Assembly (NCBI GenBank): GCA_036346275.1
Contig: JAYEVK010000352.1
Location: 62,001 to 126,000, forward strand
Reading direction: 5' to 3'
Length of the DNA stretch: 64,000 nt
Origin: Otatea glauca
Lineage: Eukaryota; Streptophyta; Magnoliopsida; Poales; Poaceae
The notes beneath the pieces were generated by a model, which ran no database searches, had not been told where the DNA came from, and was given only the letters and a program-made list of their open reading frames with translations. A program made the position numbers and the translations under genes. Below are positions 34,087 to 44,263 of the stretch, in pieces; position 1 is the first letter of the stretch, and each line of letters starts with the position of its first letter.

Positions 34087-34330
34087 TACGCGGGGCGTCG
34101 GGCAAGGCGCGGGCGGCGGCCGTGGCGGCGTAGGGCTGGTGCGGCGTCGTCGGCGAGGGCGTCAACGGGGGCGGCGTCGTCGGGGGAGGGCGGCGTCGTC
34201 GAGGACGGTGTCGGGCACGGGCACGAGGGTGAGGGCGTCGGCGGGGAAGGCGTCAAGCGCGGGAGTTTAAGGGTTTGGGCGCGGGAGAAGGGCGGGAGTT
34301 TAAGGGTTTAGGGTGAGTTAGAAGCGGCGG
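34087..34330 (-). other. GC-rich 5' exon/leader of TNPA-type gene
   Basis: This strongly GC-rich block, rich in GCG and CGG words, lies between a TATA box (34336-34346) and a splice donor, both on the minus strand. It repeats GGGAGTTTAAGGGTTT at 34260 and 34296. No recognisable protein domain; treated as a leader exon by position. Confidence 0.4.
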
Positions 34331-34335
34331 TATCT

Positions 34336-34346
34336 ATTATTTATAG
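34336..34346 (-). promoter_or_regulatory. TATA box of TNPA-type gene (internal promoter)
   Basis: On the minus strand the sequence reads CTATAAATAAT, directly downstream of an internal array of subterminal-type repeats. The TNP2 side has CTATAAATAG at 43721-43730 in the same relation to the terminal array. Confidence 0.5.
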
Positions 34347-34765
34347 ATGGGGCATTATCAGTGGCAGTTCTATAAAAGAACCGCCACTGATACAGTTATC
34401 TGTGGCGGTTCTTTATACGAACCGCCATAGATAATTTATCAGTGGCGGTTCTTTGTACGAACCGCCACAGATACATATATTATCTGTAGCGGTTCTTTAT
34501 ACGAACCGCCACAGATAACTGTATCAGATCGATGGCGGTTCTTTTAAGAACCGCCATCGATAATATATTATCTGTGGTGGTTCTTTATACGAACCGCCAT
34601 AGATAATCAGATCGATGGCGGTTCTTTTTAAGAAATCGCGATAATATATTATCTCGTGGCGGTTCTTTATTTGAACCGCCATGATAAGCAGATCGATGGC
34701 GGTTCTTTATACGAACCGCCACAGATAATGTTATCGATGGCGGTTCTTTTGAAGAACCGCCACCG
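34347..34765. repeat. Internal copy of the subterminal array
   Basis: About eight dyads of the form TATCTGTGGCGGTTCTTTAT...GAACCGCCACAGATA lie between TNP2 and the TNPA-type gene. They are the same motif class as the terminal arrays at 18599-19070 and 43736-44050, but no CACTAC or GTAGTG end lies beside them. This is therefore an internal array, not a transposon end. Confidence 0.85.
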
Positions 34766-35200
34766 ATGTGCCTCTATACACGAAATTTGTTTCGAATCTT
34801 ATACATTTGTATTGTCGAATAGCGCGGCGAGTTGAAGACCTAGTTTTTGGTCTTCGCGCAATTGCAACGTTTTCGATTTTGTCTAATACTTGTAAAGCAA
34901 ATACATAAGCGATTCTGTAAAAGAATCCGGACTCCTTTCACTGACGGACTCAACAAACTCTCCAAACTTTCAACCGGATAGAACACTATTTTGTCATCCG
35001 GCAAAACAAACAAGTACTCTTCAGACACTGAAACAATCACCAAAACTAGCAAAGTCCTAAACTGACTCAAAGACTAGAAAAACTAGCACATATCTAGGAA
35101 ACAAAACCGAAAACAGACTTTAAACTACCACGCACAAGATTATCTTCAATAGTGGTCATCATTAGGGTTGATTACATAGAAGAAGACTTGTGCGGCCTGG
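34766..35200. other. Spacer between internal array and TNP2 end
   Basis: No gene is recognised. It holds the 3' end of the TNP2 transcription unit by position. Confidence 0.4.
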
Positions 35201-37272
35201 TCATCGCCGGCGAATCCGGGACCCAGGAGCTAGCTCCGCCTCTGATATTTTGCCATTACTCGTATATAGGTAATTATTTTCTTTCACAATTTGCCCTTCT
35301 TCATGATCGTCGTGATGATAGGTAGCTTCCTGAGTAGTTTCTTCCTCGAGCCTGATGTTGCCATCTACGAAAGGAGGCAACTCATCAAACTGGTTGTACT
35401 CTTCCTCATCCACGACATTCTCAACTCCGACGATCCTTCTTTTCCCCTGAAGAACTACATGGCGCTTCTTATCTGCCGGGTCGATTACATAGAAGACTTG
35501 TGCTACTTGCTTCGCAAGTACGAATGGTTCATCTCTGTATCCGACATGTTCGATGTCCAAAGTAGTGAAGCCGTACTTATCCACCTTGACACCCTTTGGG
35601 AGTTGTACCCAACGACACCGAAACATTGGGATCTTAAAAATACAGTAGTCGAGCTCCCAAATCTCTTCTATGAACCCATAGAAGCTACTCTTCTTACTGC
35701 CTGTGTTGTCATAGGCATCTATGCGGACACCACTATTTTGGTAAGTGCTTTTGCTATCCTGAGATCTCGTGTAAAAGGTATATCCATTTATGTCGTATCC
35801 TTGCCATGTCAAGATTGTACCTGATGGCCCTTTTGCCAGCCACCTCAACATGACACTCGTTTCTTTCCCAGTCATATGCTCTTTGAACCAATGATTGAAC
35901 AAACGGTTATGCTCTTTTGTTACCCAAACCTCTGATCGTCCGCGATTTTCCTCTCGTAGCTTATACTTGTGCATGTCCATATACGAGGACACCTCAACCG
36001 ATCATTGCAAGGCGTGAAATGAGCTTTTCGAACAATCCATGATCGTAAGAATTTGTTGATTTCCTTCCAATCGTCCCTTTCCCAGCTAGCCTACCCTCAT
36101 GTCGAGATACAGGCACTCCTACCGGTTCCACCCCCTCCATGTAATCCACGCAAAACTCGATAACCTCCTCAGTTGCATAACCTTCCGCAATGCAGCCCTC
36201 CGGCCGAGATCGATTGTGTACATACTTCTTTAGGATACCCATGTACCTTTCGAACGGGTACATCTGATGCAGGAATACGGGGCCACATACATTTATCTCG
36301 TTCACAAGGTGAACAATGAGATGAACCATTATATCGAAAAATGATGGAGGGAAATACATCTCTAGCTGGCATAGTGTCTTGACCACATCATTCTGCAGTT
36401 CAGAAAGTCCGATGGGATCGATGACCTTCTGTGAAATCGTGTTGAAGAAGAAACACAACCTCATGATTGCCTCTCGGACCTTTTCAGGCAAAATACCTCT
36501 AATTGCAATAGGAAGCATTTGTGTCATCATCACATGACAATCATGAGACTTCATGCCAGTTAATCGAGACCCGTTTATTGATACTTGCAGAGTAACTGGA
36601 CGGAACTTTCACAGCATGCAAGCATTTGCAAAGGTCTGTTCTCTCTTTCTTCGAAAGAGTGTAGCAAGCTGGGGGAAGGTAAAGTCGCCTTTCGGTGTCC
36701 CGAGGATGTAGCTCACTCGATTTTCATATCTTCCAGTCCCTTCGTGCCTTCATCAGTCCTTAGTTTTGCTAGGAATGTTCAAAGAAAAGACCAATCAAGC
36801 TATCACATACATTTTTCTCGTGCATGACATCTATGCGTTGTCGAACTTCTAAGTCCTTCCAATAGGGCAAGTTCCAAAATATCGATCTCTTCTTCCATGT
36901 GGTCTTCTCGACGAGACCTCGATGTATTATTACTATCTCCCTTTCCAAGTACGACATTAATATCCTTAACCATATCATATACCTCTTCCCCACGACGAGG
37001 CCTTGGGGCTATACCATCCTCTTTTGTCCCGTCGAATTGTTTTTTCATATTGTGGTAGCGGTGATTCCTGCGAAGGAACCTACGGTGATGCATGTACACG
37101 GTTTTCCTCGAGTTATTGAGCCACACACTAGCGGTTTCATCCATGCACTGGGGGCATGCTTTGGCCCCTTTTACAGTACGACCGGATAGGTTACCAAGGG
37201 CAGGGAAATCATTGATGGTGCAAAACAACAATTCCCGTAGGATGAAGTACTCTTGCTTGTACTCATCCCATA
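35201..37272 (-). pseudogene. CACTA-2 TNP2 transposase, 3' half
   Basis: This part continues TNP2 after the CACTA-3 insertion. From 37272 down it reads DEYKQEYFILRE and FCTINDFPALGNLSGRTVKGAKACPQCMDET. Then come WKKRSIFWNLPYWKDLEVRQRIDVMHEKNVCDSLIG in another frame, SHDCHVMMTQMLPIAIRG and MYPFERYMGILKKYVHNRSRPEG (DUF4218, 36554-35994). DUF4216 follows (GYDINGYTFYTRSQD, GVRIDAYD, YGFIEEIWELDY, EPFVLAKQVAQVFYVIDP; 35992-35201). Frameshifts separate the Transposase_21 part from DUF4218, and a stop lies between the last two frames. Domain order equals that of grass CACTA transposases. This protein would cut at the CACTA ends; here it is broken twice, by frameshifts and by a 4.3-kb insertion. Confidence 0.85.
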
Positions 37273-37287
37273 CCTCACTACAAGAAT

Positions 37288-37655
37288 TAGGGAAAAATTC
37301 GTGGGTTTTTTAAATTCGTGGGCCCAAAAAAAAACTCACGAATTTATTTATTTAAATTCGTCGGTTTGAATAAAACACACGTTTTTAATTAAATTCGTGG
37401 GCTAAAATGAAACCCACGAATTTAAACATTTAAATTCGTGGGCTAAAATGAAACCCACGAATTTAAACATTTAAATTCGTGGGCTAAAATGAAACCCACG
37501 AATTTAAACATTTAAATTGTGGGCCAAAATTACCCACAATTTAAACTTTTAAATTGTAATAAAAATACCACAATTTAAACTTTTAAATTCGTGGGCCAAA
37601 AACCTCACGAATTTAAAATTTTAAATTCGTGGGCCGGCATACCACGAATTTAACT
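37288..37655. repeat. CACTA-3 left subterminal array
   Basis: Tandem dyads AAATTCGTGGGC(T)...GAAACCCACGAATTT occur here, three of them in near-identical units at 37398-37515. Later units lose the CG (AAATTGTGGG), as expected from decay of methylated CpG. Confidence 0.9.
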
Positions 37656-37928
37656 AGGAAAAAACCCTACCCGCACATGCGCCCGATAACGCTCGCCGCC
37701 CGCCACACGCAGCCGCCGCGCCCACGCGCGGCGCTCGCCGCCGCGCCCCGCGCCGCGCCCGCCCCGCGTCGGCTGTCGCCGCCGCCGCTCGCTGCGCGCC
37801 CGCGCCGCCCGCGCCGCGCCCACTCGGCCGCCGAGCCACCGCCCGGCCGCCCTCCGGCGCCGCTGCCGCTCGGCCGCCGAGACCCGCCCGCGCGCTACCG
37901 CTGGATCCGGCGCCCTCGGCGCCGACGG
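37656..37928 (+). other. Very GC-rich 5' zone of captured gene
   Basis: Nearly pure G+C sequence of CGCC/GCCG words follows the array. All three frames on both strands stay open because of composition, so the open frames here are not evidence of coding. It probably is the captured gene's 5' leader or first-exon start. Confidence 0.4.
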
Positions 37929-38291
37929 ATACGAGGACGAAGAGGAGCACTACTATGATGATGCGGACCAGTCCGACTCACCGCCGCCGCCGCGAGGGCT
38001 AGGGTTTCGGAAGCCGCGAGGCCGGCGGCGACGAGTCGGATGGCGTGGCGGACCGGGCCTCCCGAATGGGCGGCTCACCATGGCGATGGGCATCTGCGGC
38101 GTGAAGGCATGGCTGGATGGGCTCGGCCTCTCTCGAGACGCCGGTGTTCGAGATCCACGAGGTGGATGACGAAGTGCTCCATTGCTAACCACGGAGGACC
38201 TCAAGGACATGGGCATCGGCGCCGTTGGGTCCGGGAGGAAGATGTATCTTGCCATCCGAAGCTTAGGAGGAGCGACAGCGTTTCTCGAGTG
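37929..38291 (+). pseudogene. Captured SAM-domain gene fragment, exon 1
   Basis: The frame reads an acidic stretch (GYEDEEEHYYDDADQSDSPPPP), then MAMGICGVKAWLDGLGLSRDAG (38080-38145). It goes on, after a small frameshift, to FEIHEVDDEVL and, after a second, LLTTEDLKDMGIGAVGSGRKMYLAIRSLG. This is a sterile alpha motif (SAM) domain of the plant type (WL..LGL...F..HEVDDE.L.LLT.EDLK.MGI.AVG.R.KM..AI). The two indels together restore frame, so the 3' half is in phase with the 5' half. A GTGAGC donor follows at 38292. SAM domains mediate protein-protein contacts; the parent host gene is not in this window. Identity is inferred from motif recognition. Confidence 0.7.
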
Positions 38292-40300
38292 GTGAGCTCT
38301 AACCTCATTGTCTCAATTTTGTTTCCTCTCCATAGAAAGTTAGTGGTAACTAGGGCAATAACTAAAGATGCTTCGCAATCCAAGTGTGTATATAGGTTTG
38401 ATTTGATCATCATCTCCTCTCTGTCACATATCTTTGTTGAGCAGTTTTTAAAGGAATTGTTTGAGAACTTGAAATAATGAATGCAATAAGGTGAGCGATC
38501 GCATTTAACGTGATCGCACTACACCGCCATGTTCACTCTAAATAAATGCGATCAACAATTGGTCTTGTCATTACTTGCTTGTTTTTTATCCACATTCTCC
38601 GCCATACTTCAAGATTTTAAATGAAGTGCCACTACAAATTGTGAGATCTGTAAACCGTGGAAATAATTATACAATGAAAATAAATGCAATTAGTACATGA
38701 GATAGAAAGTATAATAAAGCAGATTGTGCCTTTGTCACGGATGCCTCATGATTTTTGCTTCTGAGGCCTTTTCCCCCTTTTCGTGGTCATTAATTTACTA
38801 TCTTAGAGCCCTATTTTACGGCTTGTCTTGCCATTAGCTCGAAAAATTAACTACTGAGGTAGGTTGGGCGAGACTATCTTAGGACCATACTAGCCACAAA
38901 TTGCTATCGGTTTTGAATTGAAGGAACGACAATCATGCTATCTAGTTTACAATTTGTTGCAAGTTTGTCTGTATTGGCTTCTGTATTGTTTGTCGTCGAC
39001 ACAGTTGTTTAGTTTAAGTACCTTGCCACAACCTTCTTTTACCATATAGATGAACTTTATTGCACTAAAAATCTAGATGCATTGTGTTGTGAAATTGGAG
39101 ATCGCCGAGTGCTAGTTGTTGCTAAAAAGCGCTTGGATAGAAGAATAAAAAAATTCAATATAGGGTAGAAGCTATTTGTAAATATAGATTCATCGGACCA
39201 AACTCTACAAAATGAACCGATTCCAAATGGACACTATTTATTAACGTCATCATGTCCATATCTAACGAGGTGATCGAGCTAGCCTATTTTCTTGCAATAT
39301 ACATTGTTAAGATCGGTTTCCTAGTTTTAGGTTTTGATTACCTCATTGAGCTTCTCCTCAATAGTTTTGGGTGACACCGGGTTCTCTGATCTGTACCGAT
39401 AAGTGTATCAAGGGGCAAGAGCTACCGAGAATAGCCAAGGAGCTGCCTATTAGGATACATGGGGCATTTTTCTTGTAAAGGTGAGGTAGGGTTATATCTT
39501 GAATAAGAAATGAGTAAGTCACCCTTGACTAGCAAAGAGTGTGCCTTACACCATCAATACTTCCTCCAATCCTCTGGGTGACTTGAAGTGAGCTCCTTGC
39601 TTTGTTTTTAAGGGCATAGTTTGATGCATAGGATACATCCTTCCAAAAGGCTATAGAGGGTCAACACATAATCCCTACAGGAATTATTCCTTAGCAAGTG
39701 GGAGCAATCGTTGTTCGCTAAAATCGGTTCTAACGGAAAAGTCACCGCTTTCGGTGCCAAGTGCCTCATGAAGATTTCTAACTTCATCCAGTTTCATCCT
39801 CTCAAATTCAACCAATTTGCATCAATCATCCCCTCCTACCATGTTCCCATAGATAATAAACAAAGCTTATACTGAACATCTTGAGCATGATTCATGAATG
39901 CTATGGAAAATCATACATATATGGAGTTTCTACCTAAGGTTCATTGACTTCATTTATATGAAAAGTAATGCAAGTGATATGCCAACGATCATTGATGAAA
40001 AGAGTAATGGATTATGTTGGGTTTTGGTTGGCTTTTGGACTGGGCGGTGCACAGATAAGATGATCTACACTTTTAGTTCAGCTTGTCATGGACTCCAATT
40101 ATAACATTGTTTGATCTGCAAAAGGCAATTGTTTTTTCCTTTTTGTTCTCTTCAATCCTCATCCTTCTCAAAATTTGCTTACAACTGTCAATTAATTGTT
40201 ACCCTATTTGTTTACTACTATTGATATTCTCATATTGACATTCATGTGAATCAGCATAATGTTACTTGTAGCACAACCTAAGTTAATCTTGAACTTGCAG
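38292..40300 (+). other. Captured intron and CACTA-3 interior
   Basis: This AT-rich DNA lies between a GTGAGC donor and a TTGCAG acceptor. No further exon, repeat family or RNA gene is recognised. It may contain decayed exons of the parent gene, which I cannot identify. Confidence 0.4.
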
Positions 40301-40411
40301 GTTTCTAGGTCACGCCCTCCAGCACGTTCTAACGACGACATTATAGAAGACATCTTCAACAGCGCCGACGGTGGTGGTAGCGCCCACAACTCCAACAACC
40401 CCGAGGCATGA
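40301..40411 (+). pseudogene. Captured gene fragment, putative last exon
   Basis: After the acceptor CTTGCAG the frame reads VSRSRPPARSNDD, then IIEDIFNSADGGGSAHNSNN, ending TGA at 40409-40411. There is no known domain. It is open, preceded by a good splice acceptor and followed by AT-rich DNA like a 3' UTR. Joining it directly to the 38291 donor does not keep this frame, so either another exon was lost or the fragment is decayed. Confidence 0.45.
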
Positions 40412-40968
40412 ATTCCATTGTGAGCTCGATTGGTGTATAACTGTTGTACTTTATAACTTGTTGTGATGGATACGTTGTGATCGACTTATTGTGATGGACT
40501 TATTTTAATGGACTGTGGATTGTATCTATTGTGGTTGTAATGTGTTGTACGTCATTGTGTAGTTTACAAATTGCCGTTGGATGTGTGATTGGATTATCTA
40601 AGGACCTGCTAGAATGTCTCCTTCTGGTTTGAGAGATTGATATATATTATAAGCGCAAATGTTTTTTGTCTCATTGAGTGGATGTCCTATTTACAAGAGA
40701 GGTCATGCGAAATTTTGTACATTTCGGAGACTTAGTTTTAAGCCGGTTTTGAAGAGTTAAAAGGTTGGTTTCAATATTTTAGTACTGGTAATAGGTTTGG
40801 TGTCTCGTTTGTTAATTATTCGTTCGCTTCAACTTGATTGTGGAGTTTGTCTTTTGTGTTACAGTTTCTGATCAGATTTGAACAAAATAGATGATCTTAT
40901 TTATTCTTCACTTAGCAATTTTTAGTTTCATTTTTCTTTTTGCCTTTTCTTTTCTTCTTTAGTTGTTA

Positions 40969-41095
40969 TATGTATTGAGTGCGATACATATATATATATA
41001 AAAATACATACATTTGGATATATATACATATATGTATTGAGTGCGATACATATATATATATAAATACATACATTTGGATAATATACATTTTTTTT
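40969..41095. repeat. Tandem AT-rich repeat
   Basis: A unit of roughly 60-65 bp containing GTATTGAGTGCGATACAT, (AT)n and ACATACATTTGGATA occurs twice in tandem just before the right array of CACTA-3. Confidence 0.8.
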
Positions 41096-41107
41096 TGTAA
41101 AAATGAC

Positions 41108-41577
41108 AGTTAAATTCGTGGGTTTAATAAACCCACGAATTTAATCTGATAAATTCGTGGGTTTAATAAACCCACGAATTTAAAGATTAAATTCGTGGGC
41201 TAAAAAACCCACGAATTTATTAGATTAAATTTGTGGGTTTAATAAACCCACGAATTTAATCTGATAAATTCGTGGGTTTTTTAGCCCACGAATTTAATCT
41301 GTTAAATTCGTGGGTTTATTAAACCCACGAATTTAATCTGTTTAAATTCGTGGGTTTATTAAACCCACGAATTTAACTCAGAAACCCAATTAAATTCGTG
41401 GGCTTAGTAGAAACCCACGAATTTAACTTAAATTCGTGGGTACCCACGAATTTAATTAATTAATTTCATCGAGTTAAATTCGTAAACTAAATTTGACGGT
41501 TTGCTCACGAATTTAAGTTAAATTCGTGGGTTTTAGCTTAAATTCGTGGGTTTTTGGCCCACGAATTTTTCCCTGAT
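41108..41577. repeat. CACTA-3 right subterminal array
   Basis: About ten head-to-head dyads AAATTCGTGGGTTT...AAACCCACGAATTT occur here with very little decay compared with the left array. The array ends 10 bp before the terminal inverted repeat. Confidence 0.9.
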
Positions 41578-41590
41578 TCTTGTAGTGCCT

Positions 41591-42795
41591 GTACACCTTC
41601 GTTCCACAGTATCACAAGATCTTCCACCAATGGTTGTAGGCATACATCAATATCATTGCCAGGTTGTCTCGGCCCTTGGATAACCAGCGACATCATAATG
41701 TACTTTCGTTTCATACACAACCAAGGAGGAAGGTTGTAGATACAGAGAGTTACGGGCCAAGTGCTATGAATACTACTCATGTTACCGAAATGATTCATTC
41801 CATCCGTACTCAACCCAAACCTTACATTCCTCGGTTCATTCCCAAGTCCATCCTAAAGAGCCTATCGATGGTTCTCCTTTGGCGTAATCAGCAGGTGTCT
41901 CGACTTTCCATCCTTTTACGCTCTTCCGAGTGCCATCGCATCGATTGGGCATGCTTTTGTTTCAAATAAACTCTTCAACCGAGGTATTACGGTAAATACC
42001 ACACCACTTTAGCGGAGCTCCTTTCTTCACCACGGTGCCCTCATTGTCATGGCCTTTACGCTTGTATCGCGATGATTTGCACACGGACATACATGCATGT
42101 CAGTATACTCTTTGCGATAGAGTATACAATCGTTTGGACATGCATGTATTCTTTCTACTTCAATCCCAATGGACATACAACCTTCTTAGCTAAATAAGTG
42201 GTTATCGGCAATACGTTTCCATCCGGAAGCATGTCCGCTAAGAGATGTAATAGCGTAGTGAAACTTTTATCGGACCAACCATTGCTTGCCTTCAATTTTA
42301 GAAGTGAAAGCACGTGTGCAACTTTGTGTATTCCTCCTTGCAACCCGGGAACAAAGGTGTGTCCGAGTCGTCCAACAAACCCTTGAATTGATTAAACTCT
42401 CTCGACTAGTGTAGTTCCATACGCATCGCGCAACATCGAGCAAGATTATTATCGTCATCAATGTCCAACCTATCCTCATCAGATCCATAACTGATGTCAG
42501 CTGCCATAATGCCTTCTCCATCATCCAATACGTTATCACCTTCATTTATGTTTTCCTCTTCACCATGACTTGTCCAACGTGTATAGCCAAGTACAAAACC
42601 TCTTCGAATCAAGTGCAAGTGGATGTGCTCTTTGTCTGAAAACATTTTCTCATTCTTGCAATCAATGCATGGACAATGTATGTACTCCGTCTTCTTGTGC
42701 AACTTGTTCTCCTCAACGGCTCTTAGAAAAGCAGATACCCCATCGATGTAATCTCGGCTATAACGGTTCGCATTGTACATCCATCTCCGGTCCAT
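41591..42795 (-). pseudogene. CACTA-2 TNP2 transposase, 5' half
   Basis: The likely start is the ATG at 42795 (MDRRWMYNANRYS), beginning a Transpos_assoc domain (PF13963) with IHCPCIDCKNEKMFS, HLIRRGFVLGYTRW. An acidic linker follows (GSDEDRLDIDDDN). After frameshifts near 42410 and 42330 come FNQFKGLLDDSDTPLFPGCKEEYTKL-like text, NGWSDKSFTTLLHLLADMLPDGNVLP, KKVVCPLG and a degenerate zinc-finger part. The Transposase_21 start is MSTDGMNHFGNMSSIHSTWPV and LCIYNLPPWLCMKRKYIMMSLVIQGPRQPGNDIDV (41813-41650). The gene is cut at 41590 by CACTA-3 and resumes at 37272. CACTA-2 needs this protein to move. Confidence 0.85.
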
Positions 42796-42828
42796 CTAAA
42801 ATTAATTAACATATAAAAATTGATTAAA

Positions 42829-43410
42829 AACTAATCTAATTACTTATCATCTAAATGAGCTAGATAATAAATTCATCATCTAAAAATGATGAGCATCCAC
42901 CTACCAAATTAGCTAAAATTTCATGTATATTAATATCCAATAATCTTAATTAAATAAATTTAATATATGTCCGCACTAATGGAACCAAATTAATAGTAAT
43001 TAAAAAACTAATCTGAATACTTTTCTGTAAAGAAGCTAGATAATAAATTCATCATCTAAAAATGATGAGCACCCACCTACCAAATTAACTAAAATTTCAT
43101 TTATATTAATACCCAATAATCTTAATTAAATAAATTTATTATATGCAAGATGTATATGTCCAGTACACTAATGGAACCAAATTAATAGTAATTAAAAACT
43201 AATCTAATTACTTATCATCTAAAGGAGCTAGATAATAAATTCATATATATGCAAGATGTATATGTCCGTACACTAATAGAACCCAATTAATAGTAATTAA
43301 AAAACCAATCTAATTACTTATCATCTAAAGGAGCTAGATAATAAATTCATCATGTATCAAATTAACTTAAAATGCAATTAAATTAAATATATGCTTAATC
43401 ATAATTCATC
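42829..43410. repeat. Tandem repeat (about 177/191/106/107 bp units)
   Basis: Four consecutive units begin with ACTAATCTAATTACTTATC or close variants and share GAGCTAGATAATAAATTCAT. Units 1-3 end with ACCAAATTAATAGTAATTAAAA or variants. Units 3 and 4 are internally deleted. The unit boundaries are my reading by eye. Confidence 0.75.
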
Positions 43411-43720
43411 ATCTATAAAAGGAACACAGCATCATCTAATGAACCTAGCTAGGAAATAAATTCATCAACTACAAAATGGTAGCTAAATAAAAATAAACAA
43501 AATCTAAACTTTTCATCTCATCTACATATAAACCCTAATTAAACTTGGTTTAAAAATTAAATTGCAACAAGATTAACACAAATCAAGAGAGGAGAAAAAA
43601 TAACTCACCAAGGAACAACTAGAGGAAGTACAAGCACAAGAATTGGAGAAAACGAAATCTAAAATTTAGAAGTTTTGGTTTGCTCTCGGGAGGAAGAAGA
43701 CCAGTGCTGCTACTGACCAC

Positions 43721-43730
43721 CTATTTATAG
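43721..43730 (-). promoter_or_regulatory. TATA box of CACTA-2 TNP2
   Basis: CTATAAATAG on the minus strand lies immediately inside the terminal array and about 930 bp before the TNP2 start. Confidence 0.5.
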
Positions 43731-43735
43731 GTAAT

Positions 43736-44050
43736 ATTATCAGTGGCGGTTTTTAAATAGAACCGCCACGGATAATCCAATAGAATCGATGGCGGTTGGA
43801 GGGTAGCACCGCCATCGATAATTTAGTTATCGATGGCGGTTCTAGCCTCCAACCGCCATCGATAATGTATTTGTTATCGATGGCGGTTCTATCCTCGAAC
43901 CGCCATCGAATCATTATCGATGGTGGTTCGAGGATAGAACCGCCACTGATATTCTTCCCGCCATTTTTGAAATAGAACCGCCACTGATAATTATTTTTGT
44001 GGCGGTTCGAAAAAAACCGCCACAAATAGACCGTCACCTATTGCAGGTTT
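43736..44050. repeat. CACTA-2 subterminal array (5' end)
   Basis: Dyads of ATCGATGGCGGTT/AACCGCCATCGAT and GTGGCGGTT/AACCGCCAC run to the end of CACTA-2. They match the left array at 18599-19070. Confidence 0.9.
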
Positions 44051-44063
44051 TGGCGTAGTGATA

Positions 44064-44263
44064 AGAAGCGATAGTGATGAGGCTCTCATTACTATCGGTT
44101 TTAAGCAAGAACCGATTGTGATGATATCTTTATCACAATCGGGCGAAAACCGACCCGACTATGGTAGTGTCGTCCCATCACTGTCTAATGACTTTGTATC
44201 GCTACCAGAACCGACCGTGAAGACGAAAAAGAACCAATTATGATGTATATTCTTGTAGTAGTG
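44064..44263 (+). repeat. CACTA-1-type right end after CACTA-2
   Basis: This resumes the region cut at 18592: AGAAGCGATAGTGATGAG, then ATCACAATCGGGCGAAAACC, and ends ATTCTTGTAGTAGTG at 44263. The inverted form CACTACTACAAGAAT is a classical CACTA terminal repeat. Copy B ends identically at 63031. Confidence 0.75.

Larger units (their letters stand above)
37276..41587 (+). mobile_element. CACTA-3, non-autonomous gene-capturing CACTA
   Basis: The ends are CACTACAAGAAT (37276) and its inverted copy ATTCTTGTAGTG (41587), with the target duplication CCT on both sides (37273-37275, 41588-41590). Subterminal arrays of AAATTCGTGGG/CCCACGAATTT dyads occupy about 370 bp on the left and 460 bp on the right. 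It has no transposase. It carries a GC-rich first exon and intron of a host-type gene with a SAM domain. It split TNP2 of CACTA-2 inside the codons just before FCTINDFPALGN. It must have moved using another element's transposase. Confidence 0.93.
42796..43735 (-). other. TNP2 5' leader/intron of CACTA-2
   Basis: This is AT-rich non-coding DNA between the TNP2 start and the terminal array. It contains the tandem repeat listed separately and, on the minus strand, an A+T-rich leader near 43560-43720 downstream of the TATA box. Confidence 0.45.
18593..44060 (-). mobile_element. CACTA-2, 25.5-kb nested CACTA transposon
   Basis: The element begins CACTAC (18593) and ends GTAGTG (44060), flanked by the 3-bp target duplication ATA (18590-18592, 44061-44063). 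The homologous site at 62829-62831 has a single ATA and no insertion, which proves both borders. Genes lie on the minus strand: TNP2 (42795 to 35201) and a TNPA/Ulp1-type gene (34330 to 29760). Palindromic arrays of GTGGCGGTT/AACCGCCAC lie at both ends and once inside. Without the nested copia and CACTA-3 it is about 12.9 kb, a normal size for an autonomous CACTA. TNP2 is frameshifted, so it is not autonomous now. Confidence 0.92.

Noticed and set aside
34347..34765. Second CACTA terminus inside CACTA-2
   Set aside because: No CACTAC/GTAGTG end or 3-bp duplication is found beside the array, and the genes on both sides belong to one normal CACTA order.
35291..35824. 177-residue plus-strand frame opposite TNP2
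   Set aside because: It is the antisense shadow of the DUF4216 coding segment on the minus strand.
37629..37958. Open frames on both strands in the GC-rich start of CACTA-3
   Set aside because: Extreme GC content removes stop codons in all frames; the translations are Arg/Pro/Ala strings without a domain. Only the SAM segment further on has recognisable protein signal.
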